Shown: positions 1-8,628, counted from the stretch's first letter. The stretch is DNA of 33,707 nucleotides from a candidate division WOR-3 bacterium (GCA_039801245.1 JBDRUF010000018.1:1-33707); one strand, 5' to 3'. A program made the numbers and translations. The notes: a model not told the origin generated them from the letters alone.

Positions 1-108
1 GGGAGAAATTGCTAAGTAATTAAAATAAAAAGAAATATAAACATTAGTTAATGTGAATTAATTTGTAAGAGCTGTGTGATTTGTTTTATGGATAAAATCA
101 AGCATTCT

Positions 109-117
109 TTTTCCACA
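109..117 (+). promoter_or_regulatory. DnaA-box-like site downstream of dnaA
   Basis: TTTTCCACA differs by one base from the TTATCCACA consensus. It lies in an AT-rich stretch (1-150) past the dnaA stop codon. The same 9-mer occurs upstream of dnaA at 1513-1521, so boxes flank the gene on both sides, as at many bacterial origins. An imperfect inverted repeat (ACCTGT...ACAGGT, 117-144) sits beside it and may help end dnaA transcription, although no T-run follows it. Confidence 0.45.
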
Positions 118-150
118 CCTGTTTCTACAGATTAATCTACAGGTATTTCC

Positions 151-1479
151 TTAGCCCCGTGCCTGTTCCAGTTGACTGCTTAAATTATCAACAATATTGG
201 CAAACCCTGGGTCTTTATCCTTTAGCCCTGAGACCTTTTCGATGGCATGCATGACGGTTGTGTGGTCCTTACCGCCGAAGTAATAACCGATATCTTTCAA
301 AGAAAGGTTCAGGACATTTCTCATCAGAAACATTGCCACCTGCCGCGCAAGGGCAACCCTCTTTGTCCGCAACCGCCCTTTTAAATCCTGCACCGGGACC
401 TGGAAATGCTCCGCAACGAGCGCGATGACGCGGTTGCCATCTATCGGCTCCTCAGGATGAACCAAATCCTTGAGCGCCTGTTCTGCCAGTTCCTTACTTA
501 CCGGTTTGCCGGTAAGGGAGTGAATAGCAATCAGGCGCACCAGCGATGCCTCAAGGGTCCTGATATTGGAGCGGACCCTGCTGGCGATGAAAAGGGCAAT
601 ATCCTCCGGAAGGTTAAACCCCTCAATTTTTGCCTTCTGCAAGAGAATCGCCACCCTTGTCTCCAAATCAGGTGGCTGGATATCAACAACCAGGCCGCTG
701 CCAAGCCGGGAGATAAGCCTCTCTTGGAGGGTTGGAATGTCTTTAGGCGGGCGGTCGCTCGTAAAAACCACCTGGGCACCCGCATCCTGCAGCGCATTGA
801 AGGTGAAGAAAATCTCCTCCTGCAGGCTCTCCTTGCCAACAAGGTAATGGACATCATCAAGCAAAAGCAAATCAAGCCCCCGGTACTTGTCTTTAAACTC
901 AAGCCGGGTGTTTCTGCCTATCGCCTGAATCAGCTCGAGGAAAAGGGCCTCGGCAGCAGTATAACAAAGCCGCAAACCAGGATAAAGACCCAGGGCATGA
1001 TTACCAATTGCCTGAAGTAAATGGGTTTTGCCCAACCCGACACCACCGTAAATGAACAATGGGTTGTAGGTCCTGCCTAAATTCTGGGCGACACTCCGCG
1101 CCGCAGCCCAAGCAAGCCGGTTGCTCTCCCCCACAATGAAATTGTCAAAGGTGTAGCGGGTCCGCAGCCGGAACTGGCTCTGGGCAACAGGAGGAGGGCT
1201 GGGCTCGAAGGGTTTCTCAACCATTTTTGTCCGGTTCTCAGGCAATACAAACTCAACCTGAAGATCCCTGCCGGTAACCTCTTTCAAAGCGAGAAGGATG
1301 TCAGCAAGATAGTGATGCTGAAGCCAGTCCGCAAAGAAGGGGTTGGGCACGCGAACCTTAACAATACCATTGGTGAAGCCCTCAAGGCGGGTGGGTAAAA
1401 GCCAGGTCTCAAACGCCTGGCGATTGACCCGTAGTTTCAGCGCCTCAAGGACATTTGTCCAAACCTCTTCACCAGCCAT
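151..1479 (-). CDS. dnaA: Chromosomal replication initiator protein DnaA
   Basis: DnaA is the AAA+ ATPase that binds DnaA boxes, melts oriC and loads the replicative helicase. Counting from the upstream GTG at 1497, the protein shows an N-terminal domain I (residues about 7-85, with the usual W...F..W pattern), a short proline-rich linker (95-105), and an AAA+ domain with Walker A GGVGLGKTHL (151-160) and Walker B LLLDDVHYL (about 211-219). The C-terminal DNA-binding domain carries the DnaA signature GGKDHTTVMHAIEKV. The length of 442-448 aa is normal. I prefer the ATG at 1479 because domain I of relatives begins a few residues before the first Trp; the GTG at 1497 is the alternative, and neither has a Shine-Dalgarno. 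The gene is transcribed away from a box-containing intergenic region. The identification is essentially certain. Confidence 0.97.
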   Translation of the reverse strand: MAGEEVWTNVLEALKLRVNRQAFETWLLPTRLEGFTNGIVKVRVPNPFFADWLQHHYLADILLALKEVTGRDLQVEFVLPENRTKMVEKPFEPSPPPVAQSQFRLRTRYTFDNFIVGESNRLAWAAARSVAQNLGRTYNPLFIYGGVGLGKTHLLQAIGNHALGLYPGLRLCYTAAEALFLELIQAIGRNTRLEFKDKYRGLDLLLLDDVHYLVGKESLQEEIFFTFNALQDAGAQVVFTSDRPPKDIPTLQERLISRLGSGLVVDIQPPDLETRVAILLQKAKIEGFNLPEDIALFIASRVRSNIRTLEASLVRLIAIHSLTGKPVSKELAEQALKDLVHPEEPIDGNRVIALVAEHFQVPVQDLKGRLRTKRVALARQVAMFLMRNVLNLSLKDIGYYFGGKDHTTVMHAIEKVSGLKDKDPGFANIVDNLSSQLEQARG

Positions 1480-1497
1480 AGGTAAAATGTTTTTCAC

Positions 1498-1640
1498 ACA
1501 AAATGTCTAAACTTTTCCACATATTTTTCCACCAGAAAGATGGGTTTAAGTTCTGAATCTTAAATAAGATACAAATAGATAAGCGCATTTGTCCACACAC
1601 CTTTTTGATTTTTCTTTAGCCGCTGATGATAATAATCACA
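1498..1640. other. Candidate oriC / dnaA upstream region
   Basis: This AT-rich region upstream of dnaA contains DnaA-box-like sites TTTTCCACA (1513-1521), TTTTCCACC (1525-1533) and TTGTCCACA (1589-1597), all on the same strand. GATGATAATAAT (1625-1636) nearby is a run of AT-rich triplets that could serve in unwinding, which is speculative. Boxes around dnaA fit an origin. Whole-genome GC skew would be needed to confirm this, because some phyla keep box-rich dnaA promoters away from oriC. Confidence 0.5.
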
Positions 1641-1680
1641 TCCCTTTCGCTGTCAATAAGCAAACACCAAGATATGAAAA

Positions 1681-3978
1681 TCAATCAGGCACAACAACCT
1701 GACCCAATGCGATGCCCCCATCATTCAATGGCACCTTTTCATTATGATAGACCAGAAGATTTCTTTTGCTCAGCAGCCTCTTTAACCCGCGGCGCAAGAA
1801 CCGGTTCTGAAAACTGCCACCAGAAAGGCAAACAACCTTAACCCCGGTTTCCTTAGTTAGCTCCAAAGCGGCACGAGCAAGGAGGAAGGTTAGCGCCTGA
1901 TGGAACCAGAGTGCAATGGAGTTTGGGTTTTTCCCCGAGAGGGTCATCTCAAACACCCGAAGCAAAATAGGCTTGGGGTCAATGATTAGACCCCTTGGTG
2001 ATGAGATGAGGGCGTTGGATAGACGGTTTTGGCGCAAGGCAGATTTGCGGGCGTTTAGCGCGGCATTTTCAAGGGCAATCGCTGCCTCACCCTCAAATGT
2101 TGCCCTTATGCAGATTCCGGTTATTGCGGCGACAGCATCAAAAAGTCTGCCCAAACTGGAGGTTAGGACCGGGAGGTTGTCTGGAAGTGGGTGACCTTTT
2201 AAACCCAGCCCATTAATTTGCCTTTCCTTTAACCCGCACTGAGACAGATAGGCAAGCGCCACCTTTACCGGGTCGGCAACCATACCTGCGCCGGCATTAT
2301 GCCTTAGATAGCCAAGATGACCCAGCCTCCTCCACGAAAGGTCCTTTCTTATCAGGATAAACTCACACCCCCAGATTGCCCCATCAAGCCCATAGCCGGT
2401 GCCATCACAGCCAACCCCAAGGACAGGAGCAGATAGGTTGTGTTCCGCCATTACCGCAAGGAGATGAGCAAAGTGATGCTGGATTTGGCAGACATTAGCA
2501 CCAAACCGTTCTGCCAGTTTAAAAGCGAGGCGGGTTGAATGGTAGTCGGGATGGAGGTCACAGACAACCCTTTTTGGTATTATACCTGTCCAGGTAATTA
2601 GCCTCTCTAAGGTTTCAAGGAGAAATTGTTCGGACCGGGCAGAATCAAGTTCACCAATATGGGGGCTGAAAAAAACCCTTTCGCCTGCAGCAACTGCAAA
2701 CATATTCCGGCCATCCCCACCCAGCGCCAAGGTGGGTTGTTTCACGTGAAACATCCTGCCCAATTGTAAAGGCTGGGGGGCATAACCCCTTGCCCTGCGC
2801 ACCAAAATCGGCTTACTACTTTCCATAGCGACAACCGCATCGTCGCAGCGGTTGGCGATGGGACGATTATGGGTTAGTGCAAGGTCAAAAACCCCTCTGA
2901 GGTTATTTATAAGTTCCTTCTCCTCACTAACAATAGGTTCATCGCTACGATTGGCACTGGTCATCACCAAAACCGCGGGCTTTTTGGTTAACTGGCGCAG
3001 GGTGTGAAAAAGGAGAAGGTGGAGCGGGGTATAGGCAAGCATCACCCCCAAATCAGGGTTGTTAGGCGCAACAAGAGGGGCGATTTCAAGTAAAGGTTTT
3101 TTCTTTTTGGGCAAAAGGACAATTGGACAGGCGGAGGAGCCAAGGATTTTAGCAGCACCCGGTGGTAGTTTGCAGATAAGTTTAGCAGTTTTAATATCTT
3201 CTACCATTATCGCCAGCGGTTTGTTTGAGCGCTCCTTTCTTAAGCGGAGGCTTTTCACAGCGGTTTCGTTCGTGGCATCGCAGGCAAGATGAAAGCCTCC
3301 CAACCCTTTGATTGCTAATATCTTACCTTTTATGAGCGCATTTGCCGCCTCACTCAGGGGGTTACCGGGTAGATGCCTTCCCTTATTATCTACCAGGTAA
3401 AGTTGCGGTCCACAAACAGGGCAGGCAATCGGTTCGGCGTGGAAGCGCCGGTTAAGCGGGTCAAGATACTCTTTTTGGCACTCGGGGCACATATTGAAAA
3501 GACGCATTGTGGTTCTTTCGCGGTCGTAGGGGATTTGCTCGATAATGGTGTAGCGGGGGCCGCATTTGGTGCAGTTGATAAATGGATAAAGAAAGCGCCG
3601 GTCCCGAGGATTAAAAAGCTCTTGGCGGCATTCAGCGCAGATGGAGAGGTCTGGCAGGACATCAACGCTTTGGGAACTGGGTTCAGCGGTGCTTTTGATA
3701 ATTGAAAAGTTGGCAAAGGGAGGGGCTTTTATATAAACAGTTTTAAAGGCGGTAATAATTGATAAAGGAGGGGGGTGGGTTCGAAGTTGGTGGATAAATA
3801 ATTGTAAATTATCGCCTTGGGCAACAATCACCACCCCTGCCCTGGTATTGGCGATTGTGCCTTTGATGTTTAAGGCAGAGGCAAGTTGATAAACATAAGG
3901 TCGGAAACCAATACCCTGAACCTGCCCCTTTATCTCAATGTGGGCGGTTTTGACAAGCCTTTTCTTTATGATACTCAG
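1681..3978 (-). CDS. hypF: Carbamoyltransferase HypF (hydrogenase maturation), apparent CTG start
   Basis: HypF makes thiocarboxamide on HypE from carbamoyl phosphate and ATP, the source of the CN ligands of NiFe hydrogenase. In order the frame shows an acylphosphatase-like domain (GQVQGIGFRPYVYQLA, coded about 3930-3880), two zinc-finger blocks (CAEC, CTKC, CPEC, CPVCGP), a YrdC-like domain, and a Kae1-like carbamoyltransferase domain ending in NDGGIALGQ. The first ordinary start codon (GTG, 3834) would delete the acylphosphatase catalytic Arg. The homologous frame is open back to a TAA at 3981-3979 and contains only CTG (3978), ATC and ATA as possible starts. CTG at 3978 overlaps the stop of the upstream gene as CTGA, like the ATGA and GTGA overlaps at 17601 and 18668. 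It gives 765 aa, normal for HypF. No other hyp or hydrogenase gene is in the window. The function is secure; the start is inference, and a sequencing error is possible. Confidence 0.9.
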   Translation of the reverse strand: MSIIKKRLVKTAHIEIKGQVQGIGFRPYVYQLASALNIKGTIANTRAGVVIVAQGDNLQLFIHQLRTHPPPLSIITAFKTVYIKAPPFANFSIIKSTAEPSSQSVDVLPDLSICAECRQELFNPRDRRFLYPFINCTKCGPRYTIIEQIPYDRERTTMRLFNMCPECQKEYLDPLNRRFHAEPIACPVCGPQLYLVDNKGRHLPGNPLSEAANALIKGKILAIKGLGGFHLACDATNETAVKSLRLRKERSNKPLAIMVEDIKTAKLICKLPPGAAKILGSSACPIVLLPKKKKPLLEIAPLVAPNNPDLGVMLAYTPLHLLLFHTLRQLTKKPAVLVMTSANRSDEPIVSEEKELINNLRGVFDLALTHNRPIANRCDDAVVAMESSKPILVRRARGYAPQPLQLGRMFHVKQPTLALGGDGRNMFAVAAGERVFFSPHIGELDSARSEQFLLETLERLITWTGIIPKRVVCDLHPDYHSTRLAFKLAERFGANVCQIQHHFAHLLAVMAEHNLSAPVLGVGCDGTGYGLDGAIWGCEFILIRKDLSWRRLGHLGYLRHNAGAGMVADPVKVALAYLSQCGLKERQINGLGLKGHPLPDNLPVLTSSLGRLFDAVAAITGICIRATFEGEAAIALENAALNARKSALRQNRLSNALISSPRGLIIDPKPILLRVFEMTLSGKNPNSIALWFHQALTFLLARAALELTKETGVKVVCLSGGSFQNRFLRRGLKRLLSKRNLLVYHNEKVPLNDGGIALGQVVVPD

Positions 3979-5132
3979 TTAGTTACGCTTTCAGCCTTTT
4001 CTTTCGGTTTATCGGGTTCGATCACCTCTGGCTCCTCTTCTCTTACCTCAAGGATGTTTTTGTCATCCTTTTTCTTAACAAGAACAGCAATATTGAGGAC
4101 ATTGCCCGAAAACCAGACCGAAAGCCCATAGGCAATTACCATTAATCCTATCGCATAGGCGCAGATTGCTAACAGTATTGAGCCGTTATAAATGCCCCAG
4201 TTGGTGTTTGTCCAGAAACCAGGTAGGTAAATCTGGGGTAGTCCGTAAAGGTTGGTTTCGATTATCAGCATTTTGTGCAGGGGTGCAAAGATGCCCCAGT
4301 TAGGGATCGAAACCTTAAAAATGAAGCCAGTGGTGTCGAGCATCTCCTGCCAGGTTCCCCTCATAAAGGCTGATAAGACCAAAGAACCGATTCTGCCCGC
4401 AAGGCTGGAGCCAACCCCGAGGAGAAATGAGCCCAATTTAGCAAGGATTCCAATAAGAAAAGTGAACCAGACCAGGCGCGCCGGCTGTTCATTAATGCAA
4501 GAAAAGACCTCAAAGAGGGTGTCAAAGGTGTCATTACCCATAGCACCGACAATGCTCGGCCCAAGAAGTAAATTAAAGAAGAGGACAATCAAAAGATAGA
4601 CAATAAACAGGGAGGTGAGAAAGGCAGGGATTGCAAGAAGACCGACAAAAATCGGGCCGAAATAGGGGATTGAGCCAATCGCGCTTAAAATGAGGCCGGC
4701 GATGACCAAAAGGGCAATAAAGGCAATAATCAAAAGCGGGCTGGCAAGAACTGCACCGGCATTGCGAATTGCGAACTTGAACCCTTCCCTCGCCTCATAG
4801 AACTCATTGCCGCGCAACTGTTCAAAGGTAACCTTGGCGATTGCTGTGCCGGTGAGAAGCATCACCACTATCAACCACAAAACGCCAATGGTATAGATTA
4901 TCCAGGAAAACCAGGGGAAAGGAAGATGGGGATTAGGGAAGGGCAAAAGCCGGTAGGTTTCCCAGATGGAAACCCAGTCGTTGCCGGCAACAAGATGGGC
5001 AAGATAAGAGAGAAGGGAGTAGCCGAAAAGACCGAACAAAAGCCCAAGCATGCCCATACCGACCTTCTTGGCAGAAAAGCCCAGTCTTAGTGACCGGAAG
5101 ATGTCTTTGTAGTTAAAATGTAGATTGGTCAT
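3975..5132 (-). CDS. Polytopic membrane protein, unknown function
   Basis: I do not recognise a named family. The product (385 aa) has a cytosolic-looking N-terminus, a hydrophobic segment around residues 25-50, then about six to seven further strongly hydrophobic stretches and a charged C-terminal tail rich in Lys and Glu (KKKDDKN...EEEPEVIEP). This resembles DUF4013/YciC-like membrane proteins that have long amphipathic N-termini and Gly/Ala-rich helices. An ATG at 5147 overlaps the stop of the upstream peptide gene (TAATG), but GGAAGGAG lies just upstream of the ATG at 5132, so I chose 5132. The gene sits between a small membrane peptide and hypF with touching ends, so it is probably cotranscribed with both. 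It ends in TGA, showing that TGA is a normal stop here. Confidence 0.75.
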   Translation of the reverse strand: MTNLHFNYKDIFRSLRLGFSAKKVGMGMLGLLFGLFGYSLLSYLAHLVAGNDWVSIWETYRLLPFPNPHLPFPWFSWIIYTIGVLWLIVVMLLTGTAIAKVTFEQLRGNEFYEAREGFKFAIRNAGAVLASPLLIIAFIALLVIAGLILSAIGSIPYFGPIFVGLLAIPAFLTSLFIVYLLIVLFFNLLLGPSIVGAMGNDTFDTLFEVFSCINEQPARLVWFTFLIGILAKLGSFLLGVGSSLAGRIGSLVLSAFMRGTWQEMLDTTGFIFKVSIPNWGIFAPLHKMLIIETNLYGLPQIYLPGFWTNTNWGIYNGSILLAICAYAIGLMVIAYGLSVWFSGNVLNIAVLVKKKDDKNILEVREEEPEVIEPDKPKEKAESVTN

Positions 5133-5146
5133 TTTAACTCCTTCCA

Positions 5147-5281
5147 TTATTTATTTGCCAACAAAACCCTGATAACCCAGAAAAGAAATAAAAGCAACCC
5201 TGCCCAGAGCAGCCAGAAGAGCCAGCGCAAGGGCAGACGGTAGCGCCGCTCCGGAAAGAGTCTGCGCCTGAAATTAACCAT
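5147..5281 (-). CDS. Small single-span membrane peptide (44 aa)
   Basis: The ORF encodes 44 residues. The start is basic (MVNFRRRLFPERRYRLPLR), followed by one long hydrophobic helix (about residues 20-42) rich in Leu and Trp, and it ends in ANK. This is the positive-inside pattern of a small integral membrane protein. Its stop TAA overlaps an ATG (TAATG) in the frame of the downstream membrane protein, and it starts 34 bp after the M28 peptidase stop, so it fits neatly into the operon. The Shine-Dalgarno is weak (AGAGCG at most), suggesting coupling to upstream translation. I know of no homologue. It may be an accessory subunit of the next gene's product; a chance ORF is less likely given the fit. 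Confidence 0.5.
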   Translation of the reverse strand: MVNFRRRLFPERRYRLPLRWLFWLLWAGLLLFLFWVIRVLLANK

Positions 5282-5315
5282 CGCTCTGATAATTTTCCAT
5301 AACTTTGGCGACCTG

Positions 5316-6896
5316 TCAAGGGGTGATTATCAACTTGGTTGCCGAGGCTGAGGGGGCGTCTTTCCAGCGCAAGAGGTAGACACCGGGCTTGACCTGAGCA
5401 CCTTTTTGGTCCTTGCCGTCCCAAAAACAGGCGGCATTCACACTTTTGACCCTTTTGCCCAGGGCATCAAAGACCTCAACCTCTGCGATAAAAGGGGTTT
5501 TTAGGTAGAATGGCGGTCTGCCAACAGAAGGGCTGACAGCAAGCCTCGAAATAGCGCCGGGCTTTTCCGCGATGCCGGTCTGGATTGAGGCGCCGGCAAG
5601 TTTGGCAACCGTTACCACCGCTGCCTTGATTGCCTCAGTTGCAAGGAACCAGTTGTTCGTGCCGCAGTAGCGGAAGTAAAGCGGACCGATGGTGTCGCCA
5701 ATGGTGTGATACATCGGGGTGAAGTCCCTTTCAATGCCGCAGAAGGCAACATAGCCCTCATGCCAGAATGAGGCATGGTCGGAGTTTTCCTGCTGCCCAG
5801 GGTTGACCAGCCTGCGCCTGGTTTTTAAGGTGGTATAGGTCTGGGCATTGGCGATAAAGGAGTCAACCAGCCAGGCGCAATCAGGGCTAATATTCCTGCC
5901 AATGACATTGAACGAGTCGCGGTTCTCCCTGCCATAGGATATCATATCAAAGTTGAGCACCGCAACTATTGATTCCCCGCGCAGATGCGCCTGTTGGGCG
6001 TAGTATTCACTGCCATAAAGCCCCTGCTCTTCGCCGCTGAAGCCGATAAAGTAGACCGAATAGTCAAACTCAATGTCCTGAAACACCCTTGCCGCCTCAA
6101 GGACCGCGGTTGTGCCCGAGGCGTTGTCATCCGAACCCGGGCACCTTTCCGGCGCATAGTCAGAGGTGTTGTCAATATGTCCGCAGATGATATAGATTTG
6201 GTTGGGGTTGACTTTGCCCTTTTTGACACCGATGCAGTTGGGCGCGTAATCAGGGAAAAAGGTTTCAAGCGCGGTTGAGTCGCAGCCATAGGCAATAAGT
6301 TTTTCCCTCATCCAGTTGACAGCACTCCGGCAGGAGTCGGTGGTTGAATAGCGGGTATAGAAATCCTGCAACCGCTGGATAGAGGCAAGGACCGAATCGG
6401 CACTCACCCTTGATACCAGTTCCAGCAATAGGCTTTCTGACACCATCACCCTTGGCGGGATAGGCAAATTGAGGCTGGGTTTTGCCGGCGCAAGTGAAAT
6501 CCGGCGGAGTTGAACCGGCAAGCGGTTAAGATATAGCAGGTTCGATTCAGCGGTTGCCAGAAGGACACCATTTTTATCCTCGGTGAGGGGGGTGCCAAAC
6601 TGGGCTAACCTTTGCCGGTCAAAGCCAGGCGCGGTCCAGACATAAAAAAGCTCCTTTCCCTCGGGCAGGTCAAGTTTTTGAAAAGAGGCGCCAAGCCGGT
6701 TGAGCCGAATCAGCTCATCCTCATCTGCCTGGACAAGACAGAACTGCTCAAACCAGGCAACAACCTTGAGGTTGAGCCGGACAAGTTGTTCAACGGTTGT
6801 ATTCGGGTCGGTTGTGACCTTGAAAAGAGTTTCCTTTGCGATAAGCGGCAGGGCAATGGTGAAACAGAAAGATAGAACTATTATTGTTTTCCTCAT
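5316..6896 (-). CDS. Secreted M28-family zinc aminopeptidase with C-terminal sorting-like domain
   Basis: This is probably an exported di-zinc exopeptidase. It has a signal peptide (residues 1-20, basic MRKT then a hydrophobic core), a pro-region (about 21-150), and the M28 catalytic domain. Visible zinc ligands and catalytic residues are H240 (IICGH), D256/D257 (GSDDNASG), E289/E290 (FSGEEQGLYGSEYY), D317 (LNFDMIS) and H397 (YHTIGDT). The last 80 residues form a beta-rich domain with FDALGKRV and GVYLLRW, typical of FlgD-Ig or type-IX-like C-terminal targeting domains. It is a paralogue of the protein at 31154-33707, which shares pro-region and catalytic motifs (RYSTxDSCRxA, GSEYYA). A Shine-Dalgarno AAAGGAG precedes the ATG. 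It heads the run leading to hypF. Substrate specificity is unknown. Confidence 0.9.
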   Translation of the reverse strand: MRKTIIVLSFCFTIALPLIAKETLFKVTTDPNTTVEQLVRLNLKVVAWFEQFCLVQADEDELIRLNRLGASFQKLDLPEGKELFYVWTAPGFDRQRLAQFGTPLTEDKNGVLLATAESNLLYLNRLPVQLRRISLAPAKPSLNLPIPPRVMVSESLLLELVSRVSADSVLASIQRLQDFYTRYSTTDSCRSAVNWMREKLIAYGCDSTALETFFPDYAPNCIGVKKGKVNPNQIYIICGHIDNTSDYAPERCPGSDDNASGTTAVLEAARVFQDIEFDYSVYFIGFSGEEQGLYGSEYYAQQAHLRGESIVAVLNFDMISYGRENRDSFNVIGRNISPDCAWLVDSFIANAQTYTTLKTRRRLVNPGQQENSDHASFWHEGYVAFCGIERDFTPMYHTIGDTIGPLYFRYCGTNNWFLATEAIKAAVVTVAKLAGASIQTGIAEKPGAISRLAVSPSVGRPPFYLKTPFIAEVEVFDALGKRVKSVNAACFWDGKDQKGAQVKPGVYLLRWKDAPSASATKLIITP

Positions 6897-6918
6897 TTAC
6901 TCCTTTCTTTAGTACAAA

Positions 6919-6947
6919 AGATTAACCGCAACCCTTAGGTTTGTCAA
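6919..6947 (-). promoter_or_regulatory. Promoter of the M28 peptidase gene
   Basis: TTGACA (6947-6942) is followed after 17 bp by TAATCT (6924-6919), a perfect -35 with a weak -10. The -10 ends 22 bp before the ATG at 6896, leaving room for the AAAGGAG ribosome site. Confidence 0.5.
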
Positions 6948-7084
6948 ACAGGTAGATGAATAGTAAAACTTTAAAAAAGTTTTAAGGGTGTGCCCGCTTT
7001 GGTCGGCAGGGTTGAGGGAATCGCTGATTAAGTTATTGATATTCAATGTCTTACAATACTAAAACCCGGCCTGGATTTGATTGC

Positions 7085-7111
7085 GGGGGTGAGGGAGGGG
7101 GTGACCCCGGG
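7085..7111 (+). other. Four G-runs with G-quadruplex potential
   Basis: G-runs of 5, 3, 5 and 3 bases (7085-7089, 7093-7095, 7097-7101, 7109-7111) separated by short loops lie between two minus-strand genes. A competing hairpin (GGGG/CCCC around the TGA at 7102-7104) could form instead. The position past the stop of the 7153 gene would also suit a role in ending transcription. Confidence 0.3.
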
Positions 7112-7152
7112 TTTAAATTCAAGTTTGGGTTCTGGGTTTGATGTTAATTGGG

Positions 7153-8547
7153 TTATTTAATTATGAGCAGTTTTTGAGTGTGGTTTTTGTCGTAGCAGAA
7201 GTAAACACCAGGCTTTGTTGTTGATGGTTGCACCCGCCTGCCAGTGACATCAAAGATAAGGTTGGTTTTTTGCGCTGCTTTTTTGAATGGGTCGGAAAAG
7301 GGGATAACGGGCAATGGTTCGGGGCGAAGGGAGAGACGCTCAAAGAGGATGCCTGAGACAAAGTCAGGGTGGTAATAACTGAAAAGGGCACCAGGAGGAA
7401 TTACCCTTGGTCTTGCCGATTCAAAAAGGGCGTTGGCACGGGCGTCATTCAAAATTACCGGTGATGACCAGATGTTTGGTGCCCAGGGGCGGCTGTACCG
7501 AAAGCAGAGAACGGTCGGGCTGTTTGGCTCTTTGCCGCCAGAGTTGTAGACAAGAAAAGAGACCGATGGTGAGGTGACAATTGCCGGCCACCACTCGTCA
7601 ACGAACATCTCACCTAAGTTTTCCATCGGGCTGAAGGTGTTGCCACCATCGGTTGAATAGGAAAAGACCAAATCAAGCATTTCGGTGTCGCGGCGGGCAA
7701 TGGTCCAGACCGCCCAGATTGGTGCGCGATAGGGTGGGGCGGTTTCTGCCTGAGCAACAACCGGACTATAGCATTTTTCAGAAGTGGCAGAGAGGACCCG
7801 GAGCCAGTCCCAGCGGGCAGGGGCGCCAAAATGCCGGTTCTGGGTGTAGTGGATTTCCCTGCCGTTGAGGGCAAACCGCCAGATGCAATGGAGAATTGAG
7901 CCGGAGCCAAAGGAGAGGTAAGGGTCAAGGCAGTTGTAGAAGTCCTGAGGCATCTCCCAGGTGAGACCGAAATCAAGGGAGCGGGTGAACCTGCCGTTGC
8001 GTCCGAGGGCATGCTCGTTGGTGTAGAGGCAGTAAAGGTAATAGCGGGGTTCGCGGTCAAGGGCAACCGAGAAGTCATCAACCGTGTCCGGACCAATTGC
8101 AATGGGAACCTCAACCCAGTCGGTGAAATCAGGGGAGATGCGCAGAAGGTAAAGGTCGCCCGAGTTTTCCGGGGTGAGATAGAAGACAAAGATGTAGCTG
8201 GAGTCTCCCTTACCGGAAGCCATTTCCAGGCGGCTGGGCGCAGAGTTGAGGACAAGCGAAAACTCCTGGTGCCAGGTGGTGCCGGTGTCTAAAGAGGAGT
8301 AGATGTGAAGCAGGCTTTCCGGTGTGGCGAGGGCAACGAGGATGCGGTTTTCAGGGTCCAGAGCGGCAGCGAAAGCGGTTATCTTGCCGTTAAACACAGA
8401 GACATCAGACCCAATGTTGGATAAGGGCTCCGCGCGGTTGGCGGGGAATTCTAAGGGGTCGCTAACTGATATTTTTGGGGTAGTAAAGCCCGGTCCGGAA
8501 AGCAGGGTTTGCGAAAAAATCATCGGCAGGAAAAGGAAAATGGGCAT
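7153..8547 (-). CDS. Secreted BNR/sialidase-like beta-propeller protein
   Basis: The 464-residue product has a hydrophobic N-terminus with no basic residue (MPIFLFLPMIFSQ), acting as a minimal signal peptide. It then shows repeated beta-propeller motifs of the exo-sialidase/BNR type (SLDTGTTWHQEF, SLDFGLTWEMP, STDGGNTFSP). It ends in a short sorting-like tail (FDVTGRRV, GVYFCY, KLLIIK). A TAA stop in the same frame lies two codons upstream of the ATG at 8547, so the start cannot be further upstream. A -10 ends 5 bp before that ATG with no Shine-Dalgarno, which implies a leaderless message. True sialidase activity is not supported, because I see no clear catalytic Arg triad. A binding or structural surface role is as likely. 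Confidence 0.75.
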   Translation of the reverse strand: MPIFLFLPMIFSQTLLSGPGFTTPKISVSDPLEFPANRAEPLSNIGSDVSVFNGKITAFAAALDPENRILVALATPESLLHIYSSLDTGTTWHQEFSLVLNSAPSRLEMASGKGDSSYIFVFYLTPENSGDLYLLRISPDFTDWVEVPIAIGPDTVDDFSVALDREPRYYLYCLYTNEHALGRNGRFTRSLDFGLTWEMPQDFYNCLDPYLSFGSGSILHCIWRFALNGREIHYTQNRHFGAPARWDWLRVLSATSEKCYSPVVAQAETAPPYRAPIWAVWTIARRDTEMLDLVFSYSTDGGNTFSPMENLGEMFVDEWWPAIVTSPSVSFLVYNSGGKEPNSPTVLCFRYSRPWAPNIWSSPVILNDARANALFESARPRVIPPGALFSYYHPDFVSGILFERLSLRPEPLPVIPFSDPFKKAAQKTNLIFDVTGRRVQPSTTKPGVYFCYDKNHTQKLLIIK

Positions 8548-8552
8548 ATCTT

Positions 8553-8582
8553 ATAGTAAACATCGTTATCGGTCCAAGTCAA
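8553..8582 (-). promoter_or_regulatory. Promoter of the propeller gene (leaderless)
   Basis: TTGACT (8582-8577) and TACTAT (8558-8553) are 18 bp apart. The -10 ends only 5 bp before the ATG at 8547, so transcription should begin at or next to the A of the start codon. An alternative -10 (TTTACT) gives a 16-bp spacer. Confidence 0.5.
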
Positions 8583-8628
8583 TATCTGAATATTGGGAAA
8601 GGTCGTAAAAATCGGCTGGCTGCTTTCC

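Noticed and set aside
5134-5424. 96-codon ORF overlapping the small membrane peptide
   Set aside because: It is a shadow frame of the M28 3' end with Arg/Gly/Ser-rich random composition; the 44-residue frame fits better.
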